Shown here: in pieces, positions 1-8,635 of the stretch
Layout: every line of letters starts with the position of its first letter
Numbering within the stretch: position 1 is the first letter of the stretch
Assembly (NCBI RefSeq): GCF_014647035.1
Contig: NZ_BMOK01000001.1
Coordinates: 372,001-436,000, forward strand
Source: Sporolactobacillus putidus
GTDB lineage: Bacteria > Bacillota > Bacilli > Bacillales > Sporolactobacillaceae
Reading direction: 5' to 3'
DNA: 64,000 nucleotides
Position numbers and translations under genes: made by a program
The notes under the pieces: generated by a model
What the model saw: only the letters and a program-made list of their open reading frames with translations
The model's database searches: none
Told to the model about the DNA's origin: nothing

Positions 1-745
1 CTTTCACATCGGGAGAGGCATTCCTCATCGCAACGCCGAGCCCTGCTTTTTCAATCATCTCCGCATCCTCCGGCCCGTCGCCGACCGCCACAATTTCATG
101 AAGAGGAATGCCAAGTTGTCCGGCGAAAAAAAGCAGTCCGTTAAACTTTGACGTTCCCTGGCGTACCAATGTGATGTCGTGAATCGAGGGGCGGCTGACA
201 GCGAGCGACGGAAAATAGTCACCCATCGCTTGTTCAATATCGTCCATTACTTTTTCATCTTTCAGTTTGATTTTTACATCCGTAGCACTCTCATAATTTT
301 CCAAAAGATACTGGCTGAGCGTATCCACATAGGTCACCGGATAAAACAGCGGCTCATTCATACCGATGGTCATTTTAGCAATCAGATTTTTTTGGCGCGG
401 CCTGTTGCTTATTGACAGCCGTTCATGGGAAATCTGAATCTGGCACGGATAGGTCTCCAGAAATTCAACAAGCTGCAGCAAGACGCTATGTTCGATTTTG
501 CTTGTGTAGACCGGGTTATCCATTGAAGAAGACACGAATGCCCCATTATGCGTAATAATCGGATGAGTCAGTCTGAGCGAGCGAGCCACTTTGGCCGCAG
601 AATGAAAGTGGCGTTCGGAAACAAGTGTGACGACAACGCCTTTTTTACGAGCGTACTGAATAACGTCTTTAGTCTGCCGGTCCAGTTTATTGCTGTTGGT
701 CAAAAGGGTTCCATCGATGTCCAATGCAAGCAAGCGGTATACCAA
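1..745 (-). CDS. Cof-type HAD sugar-phosphate phosphatase (3' end outside window)
   Basis: HAD-superfamily hydrolase of the Cof/YcsE type, a cytoplasmic phosphatase usually acting on sugar or cofactor phosphates. About 248 codons are visible; the end runs off the left edge. Near the N terminus LALDIDGTLL is HAD motif I (nucleophile and acid/base Asp). Near the cut end VAVGDGPEDAEMI followed by GVAMRNA is the metal-binding motif and conserved tail. I chose the TTG at 745 because an AGGGGGAGG stretch lies just upstream and no ATG in frame gives a better start. The exact substrate cannot be read from sequence. The family call is very safe; the start is fairly safe. Confidence 0.85.
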   Translation of the reverse strand, partial: MVYRLLALDIDGTLLTNSNKLDRQTKDVIQYARKKGVVVTLVSERHFHSAAKVARSLRLTHPIITHNGAFVSSSMDNPVYTSKIEHSVLLQLVEFLETYPCQIQISHERLSISNRPRQKNLIAKMTIGMNEPLFYPVTYVDTLSQYLLENYESATDVKIKLKDEKVMDDIEQAMGDYFPSLAVSRPSIHDITLVRQGTSKFNGLLFFAGQLGIPLHEIVAVGDGPEDAEMIEKAGLGVAMRNASPDVK

Positions 746-1073
746 GGTCCTCCCCCTTTTCGGAATCCAGATTCAATCCCCTATTCCTGTTCCCAGCATA
801 TGAAGCACGCCCAAGAAATAGAACAAGACCGGGGAAGGACGTCACGGTTAACTGCTCGCCTGCCGTCCGCGAACGCCGGCGATTATTGGCGCTGTTTCAG
901 TAAAGAAGAAAAAGAAGTCCTTGGTACAAACCGAAATTGGTAATTATACCCCGCTCTCTTCTATCGGGAATAAGAGCTGCTCGGGAGTATCTAAGATGGA
1001 CAGGATCGGCTCATCAGGAGATGATTGATCACCGCTTTTTTAAAAAATGGTTCCCTTTCTTCGCAGCAAAATA
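746..1073. other. Intergenic stretch, nothing recognised
   Basis: Between the Cof phosphatase start and the SASP terminator I see no convincing gene on either strand. Open frames here have no ribosome binding site and are continuations of frames antisense to the phosphatase. No tRNA or strong hairpin other than the SASP terminator is visible. Confidence 0.4.
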
Positions 1074-1094
1074 AGAGCGGCTTAACGCCGCTCT
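1074..1094 (-). terminator. Rho-independent terminator of the SASP gene
   Basis: Perfect 8-bp inverted repeat AGAGCGGC / GCCGCTCT with a 5-nt loop. On the minus strand it is followed by TTATTTT. It lies about 30 bp past the SASP stop codon. Confidence 0.85.
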
Positions 1095-1121
1095 CTGTAT
1101 ATTTCTTAATCATTTCTTTTT

Positions 1122-1316
1122 TTATTTCTGATAGCCGCCAAATTGAGACTGAGCCTGAGCGACCAGACGTTTAGTAATTTCTCCTCCAACCGAGCCGTTC
1201 GCTCTGGAAGTCGTATCAGCCCCGAGGCTAACGCCAAATTCGCGGGCAATTTCCACTTTCATCTGATCAAGTGCTTGCTGTACACCTGGCACGAGTAATT
1301 GATTTGAATTTGCCAT
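1122..1316 (-). CDS. Alpha/beta-type small acid-soluble spore protein
   Basis: A 64-residue alpha/beta SASP. These proteins coat and protect DNA in the spore core and are degraded by the GPR protease at germination. The conserved first block runs [20 protein letters not shown], and the second contains [13 protein letters not shown]. The GPR-site-like region is EIAREFGV. The start is the ATG at 1316, preceded by AGGGAGGTG; an ATG 14 codons further up would give an unusual N-terminal extension and lacks a ribosome site. Upstream is a good forespore (sigma-G) promoter match, so expression late in the forespore is likely. It stands alone with its own terminator. The paralogue (sspA/B/C/D) cannot be told apart, so no symbol is given. 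Confidence 0.95.
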   Translation of the reverse strand: MANSNQLLVPGVQQALDQMKVEIAREFGVSLGADTTSRANGSVGGEITKRLVAQAQSQFGGYQK

Positions 1317-1339
1317 GTGTCTCACCTCCCTTGTAAGCC

Positions 1340-1369
1340 TATTTTGCTCCGCTTTCAAATTCTATATTC
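1340..1369 (-). promoter_or_regulatory. Candidate sigma-G promoter of the SASP gene
   Basis: On the minus strand GAATA (-35) and CAAAATA (-10) are separated by 18 bp, close to the known sigma-G pattern (GnATR, then CATnnTA). The position, just upstream of the SASP ribosome site, and the gene's function support it. One mismatch in the -10. Confidence 0.6.
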
Positions 1370-1482
1370 TGATTAACGGCTGGAAATTGTTAGCGGAGTG
1401 CTGCATTAAAAGGGACGAACACGAATGGCAAAAAGGATAAAGGGCAACGGAAGAAAAGACGAAGGCTGGGCGATCGGACGCT

Positions 1483-2031
1483 TTAATTTACTGGTTTTAA
1501 TGCACCGGTTTTCGGGTCAATAACCAGGCCGTATACGGGCGTTCCTTCAGGAAGCAGCGGATGATTCTTTATGATCGATACGCTCTTCTGAACCTGCGCT
1601 TCAACCGATTGAAAACCGCCCAGCCACATGTTCAGGTCAATTCCGTCACTTTCAAGCGCGGTAAACACTTCTTCTCCGACTCCGCGATCTTTCATGTCCT
1701 GAATCATTTTTTCCGCTTCGAGACCATGCATACCGCACCCGGTATGACCGATCACATAAACCGCCTCGGACCCCAGTTCATACAGGGAGACAAGGATGCT
1801 CTTCATGGTGCTGCCGTACGAACCCTCAACCATTCCTCCGGCACATTTTACCATTACGGCATCTCCGTTTTTTATATTTAACGCTTTCGGGAGCAGTTCG
1901 ACCAGTCGGCAATCCATACAGGTCACGATTGTCATTTTTTTTGCCGGGCGTCCGCCTGCTTCATATGGGACATAAGCTTTTTCTTCCACAAATTTTTGAT
2001 TATATTCCAGAATTTCTTCCAACTGTGACAC
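1483..2031 (-). CDS. Beta-class carbonic anhydrase
   Basis: A 182-residue beta-carbonic anhydrase, interconverting CO2 and bicarbonate in the cytoplasm for carboxylation and pH balance. The zinc site is visible: CMDCR (zinc Cys plus the Asp-Arg dyad) near residue 38 and HTGCG (zinc His and Cys) near residue 96. The length fits the short YtiB-like group found in Bacilli. The start is GTG at 2031, nine bases after GGAGGT; an ATG out of frame overlaps this spacer and is not used. It sits alone between the SASP and cold-shock genes, all on the minus strand. Confidence 0.93.
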   Translation of the reverse strand: MSQLEEILEYNQKFVEEKAYVPYEAGGRPAKKMTIVTCMDCRLVELLPKALNIKNGDAVMVKCAGGMVEGSYGSTMKSILVSLYELGSEAVYVIGHTGCGMHGLEAEKMIQDMKDRGVGEEVFTALESDGIDLNMWLGGFQSVEAQVQKSVSIIKNHPLLPEGTPVYGLVIDPKTGALKPVN

Positions 2032-2130
2032 TTTTCATTTACCTCCGCTAATCATTATGTATCATCAACAATCATAGAGGAATTTGAAAAATGAATCCAG
2101 CCTCATGCTTGATTTCACGTCGTAAAAAAT

Positions 2131-2164
2131 AAAAGCCGCTCCCCTGTTAAGGAGAGCAGCTTTT
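2131..2164 (-). terminator. Terminator of the cold-shock gene
   Basis: A 15-bp stem around TTAAC. Two mismatches as read on the plus strand become G-U pairs in the minus-strand transcript, which then runs into TTATTTTTT. This shows it acts on the minus strand. Confidence 0.9.
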
Positions 2165-2176
2165 AAAAAAAGCGAA

Positions 2177-2377
2177 TCACAGTTTAACGACGTTGGCTGC
2201 CTGCGGTCCGCGATTGCCTTCAACTACTTCAAATTCAACAGCCTGACCTTCATCAAGCGTCTTGAAGCCGTCGCCCGTAATAGCACTGAAGTGAACGAAT
2301 ACATCGTTTTCACCTTCAACTTCGATAAAACCGAAACCCTTGTCTGCATTAAACCACTTAACTTTACCTGTTTTCAA
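2177..2377 (-). CDS. Cold-shock protein, CspB/CspD type
   Basis: A 66-residue single OB-fold cold-shock protein, an RNA chaperone binding single-stranded nucleic acid. RNP1 (KGFGFIEV) and RNP2 (DVFVHFSAI) are intact, as is the NRGPQAANV tail. I start it at the TTG at 2377, eight bases after CAGGGGG, which gives the normal family length and N terminus (KTGKVKWFN). A longer ATG-started version would add nine residues with no ribosome site of its own. It has a perfect sigma-A promoter about 240 bp upstream, leaving a long leader as is usual for cold-induced csp mRNAs. Confidence 0.95.
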   Translation of the reverse strand: MKTGKVKWFNADKGFGFIEVEGENDVFVHFSAITGDGFKTLDEGQAVEFEVVEGNRGPQAANVVKL

Positions 2378-2621
2378 AACGTAAACCCCCTGTAAATTTG
2401 TCATATGCGCATGTTTTATTTGGAAAACGAGCTATGTCTGCTTACAACCATCATAAGCAAAACCTATCCCACCCATTAAAAAATTCACATATTATAAAAA
2501 GTATCAATAAAGTAGCTAAACATTGATAATCCTTTTATAACACGTGAATTATGAATGCCATCTTTATCACACGAACAAGTATAAAATTGGAACAAACAAT
2601 CACTCACATTGATTCACAATA
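2378..2621 (-). promoter_or_regulatory. Long 5' leader of the cold-shock gene
   Basis: About 240 nt between the predicted transcription start and the TTG start codon. Rich in A/T, no open frame. In several csp genes such leaders fold differently in the cold and control translation; here that role is inferred from length and position only. Confidence 0.5.
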
Positions 2622-2650
2622 ATTATATACGCACAATAAAAAAGTGTCAA
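2622..2650 (-). promoter_or_regulatory. Consensus sigma-A promoter of the cold-shock gene
   Basis: On the minus strand TTGACA, 17 bp, TATAAT: a perfect match to the vegetative consensus with ideal spacing. Confidence 0.9.
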
Positions 2651-2723
2651 CATCCCGAAAAAGAAAAAGCACAATTACTTAATGTTATTATAACATACTG
2701 GTGTCCGTTCATCCTTAGATGCT

Positions 2724-5546
2724 TCAATGACTGATAACTTTTTGCGGCCTGTCCGCAAACTCGTCCTGCAGCAAATCGACAAGGCAGTAAATTTCATCCT
2801 CCGCCAATTGGATGTTCATTTCTTTTTCGATAACTTGGGAAGCGTTTTTGACCTTGGCAAGCATCCCTTTTTTTTCATCTGTGACCCCATCTTTGTATTG
2901 AAGAACTTCTCCCCTGACCGCACGTTCCAGAGCAAAAGCGCTGTGGACGACAATACGAAACGTGGTCGTATTTTTAAAATGGACATCCAACTCCTTCTGA
3001 AGGTTGTCACAGAAGTGCATCAAAGTTGAAATCGCGCGATAGGGATTCAGATAGGTCAGCATCATTTTCAAACTGTCTTCGCACAGTCCGCGGACGATCA
3101 TGTCGGATTGTCCGTTTTTAATATGAATGCGTTCGTTCCTGATCGCCTGTTTGATCGTCAGCTGCCCCTCTCCTTCGATGAAATGTTCCAATGAAATGAA
3201 AGGCGCATTGATTCTCGGTTTTCTGACTCCGACCGACGCGATGATCGTATATTTCTTTTCCAGTTCCTGTACGTTTTGATTCAGACCATCGACAGACAGG
3301 GGAATGATTTTTATCGGTTCATCGGTGATGTCGCCGAGAAAAGTTTTAATCAACTCGTCTATTTTTTTCGCCGCACCTTGACCGCTGGAACAAATCGTCA
3401 GTATGGCTTTCGGTTTTCCCTGATTCTTGGATGCCTGAATGATTTCCTCTTCAACAGAATTCTGAGGGCTCTTCAGGGATGCCGCGATGGATTTCAAATC
3501 CATGTCCAGAAAATTGGCCTTCCGCACGGCATCGAGAACCATCGGCGTCGATACCCTATCAACTGCTTTCACTTCAATGTCGGACTTCTCCCTGATTTTT
3601 TCTTCAAAATAATAAAGCGATCCCATATCAACCAGCATCAATACCCCTTCTCCGCGATCCATCTGCCTGACGGCTGCCGCAATTTCGCCCAGGACGACTT
3701 TAAAGCTGATATCAAGAGGCATATCCACAGCCCTGATATTATAATCGCCAAGCAGCTCCTTCGTTACATTGACAATCGATGTCGCCGTGCTGTTCCCATG
3801 GGCCGCGACCACAATGCCGACCTTTCCCTTTTGATTCAGTTCATTTGCAGAGACAAGCAGGATTGCCAGATACATGACTTCGATCTTCGGAAGCCTGACT
3901 TTCAGTTTTTCTTCTATAATTTCCCTCATTTTCAAAGCGACCTGGTACTCGATCTCGTTTTCATCGATCAGCCTTCCGTGTGAAGACGAGGCCCCCGCAT
4001 TCAGCCTGCTTTTTCTCTTCAGAAAACCATCGATATGGAAGCTGATAAAATAGAGAAATTTATCATTAAAGGTTTTGTGCAGCATGCTCTCGGCAAGCGA
4101 CCTCAGTTCCTCGGCCAGGTTGATCACGCGCTCGTCCACCAGCTTGGACAGTTTCATGTTGGGCCTTTTCGTGACCTGCTGATAGAAACTTTTGATGTGC
4201 AGTTTGATATCCGTGGCTACAAAACGATTGATCTCGGCAGGATCCACATTTTCCTGCCTAAGCAGGTTCGCCTTATCCTCGATGATTTTGTACATATCAA
4301 AAGGAAGCTCATAAACGTCATCATCGACCAGTTCCTTGCTCCCCTCTCCTGTAATCACCGTTACTTTGCCTACTTCATTCGATATTTCTTCGTTCTCCCG
4401 GGCGTTCCGCGAAATGAGGCTTAATCCTTCTTTCATTTCCTGGGGCAGCATTTTAACATATAGATTCACATACGGACTGTCCATGCTGTCCAGAAATCCC
4501 TGTGCGCAGACAAACTGAATGTTTGACTTCAGTTGTCCGACATTCCCGAATGTTACACTGCCGATCAGCGCCTTGATCACATCTTCATTCACTTTAATAT
4601 CCTTGTGAATCCTCTTTGCTTCTTTCGACAGTAAGTATTTGGTCAGATCCACCTTCTCTTTTGCCTGCCGTTCATGGAATGACGGCATTGTGATGGTGAC
4701 CGGGATCCGCCTCAGGAATGTCTGAAGAAACGAGGAAGACGGGTCTTCCGTGGTCGCGGCAATAATCAGAACTTTGGCCTGCCTTCTTTTCTCCGTCTCG
4801 CCCAGCCTGTTATACCGCCCGGTGTCCATAAAATAGAAGATCATTTCCTGCCCCTCTGGCGGAAGACGGTGAACCTCATCAAGAAACAGGATGCCGCCGT
4901 CTGCTTTTTCCACCAGACCCTGTTTATCGCTTTCCGCCCCCGTAAAAGCGCCTTTGACATGGCCGAAAATCTGTGAAATCAAAAGCTGCGGATTATTATA
5001 GTAGTCCGCGCAGTTAAAAACGATAAAAGGTGAGTTTTTATCCATTCTTTTCATATACACGGCGTAGCTGTGCATCATGTGTGCGAACAGCGTCTTCCCT
5101 GAACCGGTAGGCCCGAGGATCAGCGTATGCAGGCCGCGCGGGGGATAAACGACAGCCGCTTTGGCCTGGCCCGTCAGTTTTTTCAGACTGCCGTCCGAAC
5201 CAATCAGCAGGCTGAACGGGTCTTCGTCCTCGCCGATGTCCGCTTTTTCTCTGGCCAGGTAGAGTTCCTTTAATGAAGAAATATCTAATATCGTTTGATC
5301 AATAATATAGCCGTAATTTTTTTTAACCGTATCACGCGGGATGTACAGCACGGGACGTTTTTTAATTTTAATAACCTTTCCGAGCCGTACGAGATTGTTC
5401 AGCTCAAGGCTGACGTTGTTTCTCAGCATATCCAGATCGTCCGCAAGATCGTCTGCCGAAAAACCTTCCCGCTCCAGCAACTGGTCTTTCTTCAGGGCAT
5501 CGCATTTCTCCTCCAGTTGTTGATAAATGCGGTCGATTCTTTTCAT
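2724..5546 (-). CDS. levR: LevR/ManR-type sigma-54 activator with PTS regulation domains
   Basis: A 940-residue sigma-54-dependent activator of the LevR family (B. subtilis LevR is about the same length). Order: N-terminal winged helix (1-75); AAA+ ATPase (about 115-360) with Walker A GPTGSGKT at 145-152, the sigma-54 contact GAFTGA at 199-204 and Walker B FLDE near 221-224; PRD1 (about 420-530); an EIIA-mannose-like domain with His near 583; an EIIB-Gat-like domain with Cys near 719; PRD2 with His near 868. Phosphorylation by HPr and EIIB tunes such activators to sugar supply. The start is ATG at 5546 after GGGGG. The usual target, a mannose-class PTS operon with a -24/-12 promoter, is not in the window, so the target is unknown. 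A divergent DeoR-type regulator is next door. The family is very clear; the symbol is by family only. Confidence 0.9.
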   Translation of the reverse strand: MKRIDRIYQQLEEKCDALKKDQLLEREGFSADDLADDLDMLRNNVSLELNNLVRLGKVIKIKKRPVLYIPRDTVKKNYGYIIDQTILDISSLKELYLAREKADIGEDEDPFSLLIGSDGSLKKLTGQAKAAVVYPPRGLHTLILGPTGSGKTLFAHMMHSYAVYMKRMDKNSPFIVFNCADYYNNPQLLISQIFGHVKGAFTGAESDKQGLVEKADGGILFLDEVHRLPPEGQEMIFYFMDTGRYNRLGETEKRRQAKVLIIAATTEDPSSSFLQTFLRRIPVTITMPSFHERQAKEKVDLTKYLLSKEAKRIHKDIKVNEDVIKALIGSVTFGNVGQLKSNIQFVCAQGFLDSMDSPYVNLYVKMLPQEMKEGLSLISRNARENEEISNEVGKVTVITGEGSKELVDDDVYELPFDMYKIIEDKANLLRQENVDPAEINRFVATDIKLHIKSFYQQVTKRPNMKLSKLVDERVINLAEELRSLAESMLHKTFNDKFLYFISFHIDGFLKRKSRLNAGASSSHGRLIDENEIEYQVALKMREIIEEKLKVRLPKIEVMYLAILLVSANELNQKGKVGIVVAAHGNSTATSIVNVTKELLGDYNIRAVDMPLDISFKVVLGEIAAAVRQMDRGEGVLMLVDMGSLYYFEEKIREKSDIEVKAVDRVSTPMVLDAVRKANFLDMDLKSIAASLKSPQNSVEEEIIQASKNQGKPKAILTICSSGQGAAKKIDELIKTFLGDITDEPIKIIPLSVDGLNQNVQELEKKYTIIASVGVRKPRINAPFISLEHFIEGEGQLTIKQAIRNERIHIKNGQSDMIVRGLCEDSLKMMLTYLNPYRAISTLMHFCDNLQKELDVHFKNTTTFRIVVHSAFALERAVRGEVLQYKDGVTDEKKGMLAKVKNASQVIEKEMNIQLAEDEIYCLVDLLQDEFADRPQKVISH

Positions 5547-5694
5547 TTCTATTCCCCCGCAGTGAAAATTTATTCCCGAAAACAGCTTTTCCAGGCGGTC
5601 TAAAAAAAAACGGACCGAAAGTCACCGAAAACGATTTTAATTTCATTTTATCATAAGACACTATTAGTGTATTAATCAGGAAACAAAAATAGCA

Positions 5695-5777
5695 TAATTA
5701 CTTATATTCACGTAAAAAATAAAAAATAAAGTTCATTATTACTTGAATATAAAGATATAATGAATTACAATTACTTA
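5695..5777 (+). promoter_or_regulatory. Divergent promoter region with repeated ATTACTT boxes
   Basis: AT-rich gap between levR (minus) and the deoR-type gene (plus). TAATTACTTA, TTATTACTTG and CAATTACTTA occur at 5695, 5736 and 5768, all in the same direction. TATAAT at 5756-5761 is a likely -10 for the plus-strand gene, with a weak -35. The boxes could be operators for the DeoR-type protein; this is inference. Confidence 0.4.
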
Positions 5778-5793
5778 AAAGGAGATGAATACA

Positions 5794-6567
5794 GTGTATC
5801 AAGAAGAGCGGCTGGTCAGTATTCTCGATTATTTGAAAGCGCATCAAAGTATGTCCGTAAATGAGATATGCGCACATTTTCAAATTTCGCGTGACACAGC
5901 CAGAAGAGATATTGTCAGACTGACCGAGCAGGGCGCGGCAATCCGGACGCATGGCGGCATTGCCCTACCCGATTTACAAAACACGGTATTGGCGTACCGC
6001 GAAAGGCTTCAGACTTTTTCCGGTGAAAAGATGCGCATTGGATCAATGGCGCTTTCGTTGATTCACGAAAAGGGCCACTATTTTTTTGATACATCAACTA
6101 CAGTGTCATGCATGGCGAGACAGCTGGACATCGAGGTCGCCGTATACACTCACTCTCTGGATATTGCTGAAATTCTGTCCAATCAGACCCGATCAACCGT
6201 CTTTCTCTTTGGCGGGGCGCTTAACAAAGCAAACCGTTACCTGTTTGATATTGAAAGTGCCGGTCAGCTTGAACGAATCCATTTTGACTGTGCTTTTCTC
6301 GGCGCGGCGGCGATAACGGAGGACGGATTTTATTATGAAGATAAAGACGACGCTTTTATAAAAGGAACAGTCGCTTCCCGGTCCGACAAGACCGTTGTCC
6401 TTGCCGACAGCAAAAAATTTACAAAAAGGAGCCGTTTTAAAGGACTTGACTGGGAAAATGCCGACACACTGATCACCAATGAAAGACCTCCTGCACCCTT
6501 TATTCATTCGGAATCTATGCGCGGGACGGAACTCATGATTGCAGAAGCAGGCGGAAACGCTGTCTAA
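5794..6567 (+). CDS. DeoR/GlpR-family transcriptional regulator
   Basis: A 257-residue DeoR-type repressor. The N-terminal helix-turn-helix (about 1-55) contains VNEICAHFQISRDTARRDI and is followed by the typical AIRTHGGIAL linker. The rest (about 75-250) is the DeoRC sensor domain, a ribose-isomerase-like fold that binds a phosphorylated sugar. An AAGGAG abuts an ATG at 5785, too close to use, so GTG at 5794 (nine bases away) is the better start. It lies 33 bp before a Cof-type phosphatase and is probably co-transcribed with it, which suggests control of sugar-phosphate clearance. The effector is unknown. Confidence 0.88.
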   Translation: MYQEERLVSILDYLKAHQSMSVNEICAHFQISRDTARRDIVRLTEQGAAIRTHGGIALPDLQNTVLAYRERLQTFSGEKMRIGSMALSLIHEKGHYFFDTSTTVSCMARQLDIEVAVYTHSLDIAEILSNQTRSTVFLFGGALNKANRYLFDIESAGQLERIHFDCAFLGAAAITEDGFYYEDKDDAFIKGTVASRSDKTVVLADSKKFTKRSRFKGLDWENADTLITNERPPAPFIHSESMRGTELMIAEAGGNAV

Positions 6568-6600
6568 AGAGCTTAAAATGAATATCGGGGAGGAAATAAA

Positions 6601-7446
6601 ATGACCATTAAACTTGTGTTCAGCGATATAGACGGAACGCTGCTCAACTCTAGCCATCAAATCAGCGAAAAAACACGACGGGCTGTCCATGATTTGTCTC
6701 GGAAAGGTATCCCCTTTATTTTGGTTTCGGCACGCATGCCGGACGGGATACTCCCTCTGCAGCATGAGCTTGGCATTTGCGATCCGGTCATCTGCTATGG
6801 CGGGGCGCTGATTCTTGATTCCAGGAAGTCGGACGGCCTGAGAAATGTGATGCTCAATGTTTCTATCGAGACAGATACCGTTCTGTATATTTATGATTTG
6901 ATATGCAAACGCTTTCCAAATGTCAGTGTATCCGCCTACAGCCCCGATGAATGGTTCGTTCCTGAACCGGATAATGCCTGGATCGCACAGGAACAGGCCA
7001 TCGCAGGCACTAAGGCACATCTTTTGCGATTTGCGGACAATGATATGGATAAAGATTTTCCCACAATTAACAAAGTTTTGTGCATGGGACCTCCCGCAGC
7101 CATTGATTCACTTGAAAAAGCGCTGGCCGAAAGCAAAGTGGGTGCCACGTTCTACAAATCGAAACCTTCTTATCTTGAGATTATTGCGAAAAGTGCCAAC
7201 AAATCGGCGGCCGCGGCTCTGCTGACGGAATACTACCATGTTAAAAGGGAAGAAACCATGGCGTTCGGCGACAACTTCAACGATCTGGACTTGCTGCGCT
7301 TTGCCGGCGTCGGCGTTGCGATGGGCAATGCCCCGGATGAAGTAAAAGCCGCTGCAAACGTGGCTGCGCCATCCAACGATCAGGACGGAATCAAAAGTAC
7401 TCTCGAAAAATACGATTTGATCGATCGGCTTTTATTCGAGCAATAG
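6601..7446 (+). CDS. Cof-type HAD sugar-phosphate phosphatase
   Basis: A 281-residue cytoplasmic HAD phosphatase with a C2 cap (Cof/YitU/YwtE-like). Motif I is FSDIDGTLL near residue 7, motif II is ILVSARM, and the C-terminal motif is GDNFNDLDLL followed by GVAMGNA. A GGGGAGGA ribosome site precedes the ATG at 6601. It probably forms an operon with the DeoR-type regulator just upstream and may remove a sugar phosphate made under that regulator's control. The substrate is not readable from sequence. Confidence 0.9.
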   Translation: MTIKLVFSDIDGTLLNSSHQISEKTRRAVHDLSRKGIPFILVSARMPDGILPLQHELGICDPVICYGGALILDSRKSDGLRNVMLNVSIETDTVLYIYDLICKRFPNVSVSAYSPDEWFVPEPDNAWIAQEQAIAGTKAHLLRFADNDMDKDFPTINKVLCMGPPAAIDSLEKALAESKVGATFYKSKPSYLEIIAKSANKSAAAALLTEYYHVKREETMAFGDNFNDLDLLRFAGVGVAMGNAPDEVKAAANVAAPSNDQDGIKSTLEKYDLIDRLLFEQ

Positions 7447-7525
7447 GTTGTCTGACTTTACTGCTGCGCGGTAAGCAAGATCGGGTAAATTTGAAGGGAA
7501 TGATGCAAAGCGCTTACTGAGTATG

Positions 7526-7571
7526 AAACGGAGCAACTTTTCCCCGAATTGAAAAAAGCAGCTCCGTTTTT
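7526..7571 (+). terminator. Terminator after the Cof phosphatase
   Basis: AAACGGAGC pairs with GCTCCGTTT across a 26-nt loop and runs into TTTTT on the plus strand, 80 bp after the phosphatase stop. Confidence 0.7.
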
Positions 7572-7601
7572 GGAAAAAAATCAAATGGATGAACGCACAG
7601 G

Positions 7602-7790
7602 ATAAAACTTAAGAATGATTGGGATGAACTTCTGCCGGATTCGGATGAAGTTCCGGATTTCGGAACCCTTTTTGCGGCGCAGGAATGACGGCTTATACCT
7701 TCCATACGAACAACTCTTTGTTTCGCTGGTTTGCCCTTAAATGAAGACTGGTTGCTGTTATACGTCACGCCTGGAAAATTCATCCAGGAA
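7602..7790 (+). pseudogene. Decayed N-terminal fragment of uracil-DNA glycosylase (tentative)
   Basis: Read from 7602, the plus strand gives KLKNDWDELL, the hallmark start of family-1 uracil-DNA glycosylases (many begin with NDWDELL), then an acidic stretch and FAAQE before a stop. Further on, another stretch reads FALK followed by VAVIR, which may match the family's FNALK and VKVVILG region. The codon where ATG is expected is ATA, several stops interrupt the frame, and the catalytic GQDPYHG block is absent. The fragment runs into the end of the convergent GATase gene. I infer a dead remnant of ung; it could be chance beyond the first ten residues. Confidence 0.35.
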
Positions 7791-8450
7791 GCGAAACAGC
7801 AATTTTTTATTAGCTTCGATTTTATCCGCCTGGCCGATCATTTTCTCAGCCCGCTCAATAAAAGGACCGGGGGTCAGCTCATTTTTCGAATGTTCGATCA
7901 CGCCCCGAATATTTTTCTCAGCCATTTCGATATGAAACTGCAGGCCGGCTGCGTGATCATGGTAGAGGAATGCCTGATTTTCGCATGTTGCACTCGATGC
8001 CATTCGCTCCGCTCCCTCCGGCAGATCGAACGTGTCGCCATGCCAGTGAAACACGTCAAGTGTATCGGGGAAAACCCGGAACGGGCCCTTTCTGTTTGCC
8101 GGGAAAGAGATCGGAAACCAGCCGATCTCTTTTTCCTTTCCCGGATGTACCTTCCCGCCGAGACAATCGGCAAGCAGCTGCGCGCCAAGGCATACACCCA
8201 GAATCGGCATCCCGCGGTCCAGTGCGTTCCGGATGAATTTTTTCTCCTCGCGGAGCCAGGGATACTTTTCTTGCTCATAAATGTTCATGGGGCCGCCCAT
8301 AATCACCAGTAAATCGATTTTTCCGATGTCCGGAAGCCGGAACGGTTCAAAAAAGTGCGTTCCACTGATTGCATGATGATTCTCTTCCGCCCAGGCGGCA
8401 ATATTCCCGGGCGACTCAAATGGAACATGCTGGAAGTAATGGATGTGCAT
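7758..8450 (-). CDS. Class I glutamine amidotransferase-like protein
   Basis: A 230-residue stand-alone GATase1 of the GMP-synthase-like group (similar to YfeJ-type proteins). The nucleophile elbow GVCLGAQLLADCLGG carries the catalytic Cys near residue 84. The His is in GLQFHIE near residue 174. VIMGGPM is the oxyanion-side loop. FHWHGDTFDLP is typical of the family. The usual role is hydrolysis of glutamine or gamma-glutamyl compounds, but the acceptor is unknown. Start: ATG at 8450 after AAAGGAG, with a rather long spacer. It is transcribed alone and convergent with the phosphatase operon. Confidence 0.87.
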   Translation of the reverse strand: MHIHYFQHVPFESPGNIAAWAEENHHAISGTHFFEPFRLPDIGKIDLLVIMGGPMNIYEQEKYPWLREEKKFIRNALDRGMPILGVCLGAQLLADCLGGKVHPGKEKEIGWFPISFPANRKGPFRVFPDTLDVFHWHGDTFDLPEGAERMASSATCENQAFLYHDHAAGLQFHIEMAEKNIRGVIEHSKNELTPGPFIERAEKMIGQADKIEANKKLLFRFLDEFSRRDV

Positions 8451-8635
8451 TTCGCCGTCAACTCCTTTAACTCATTTTTATGACGCAGGCCCTGCCGGTG
8501 AATTTTCGGACGCGCTGTTTCTGATACACAGGGCATGTGATACTATTATTATAAAGGATAATAAACGAACGAGAGGCCGTGCACCTGTGTGGTTACAGCT
8601 TTATTCAAAAAATGCGATGTCAAAGGAGAACAAAC

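Noticed and set aside
548-943. Plus-strand open frame at the Cof phosphatase start
   Set aside because: Overlaps the start of the phosphatase antisense, and the part beyond has no coding character.
3276-4424. Several open frames antisense to levR
   Set aside because: Shadow frames of a GC-biased coding region; no ribosome sites.
6193-7020. Long open frame antisense to the DeoR/phosphatase pair
   Set aside because: Spans two real genes on the other strand, with no start signal and no family.
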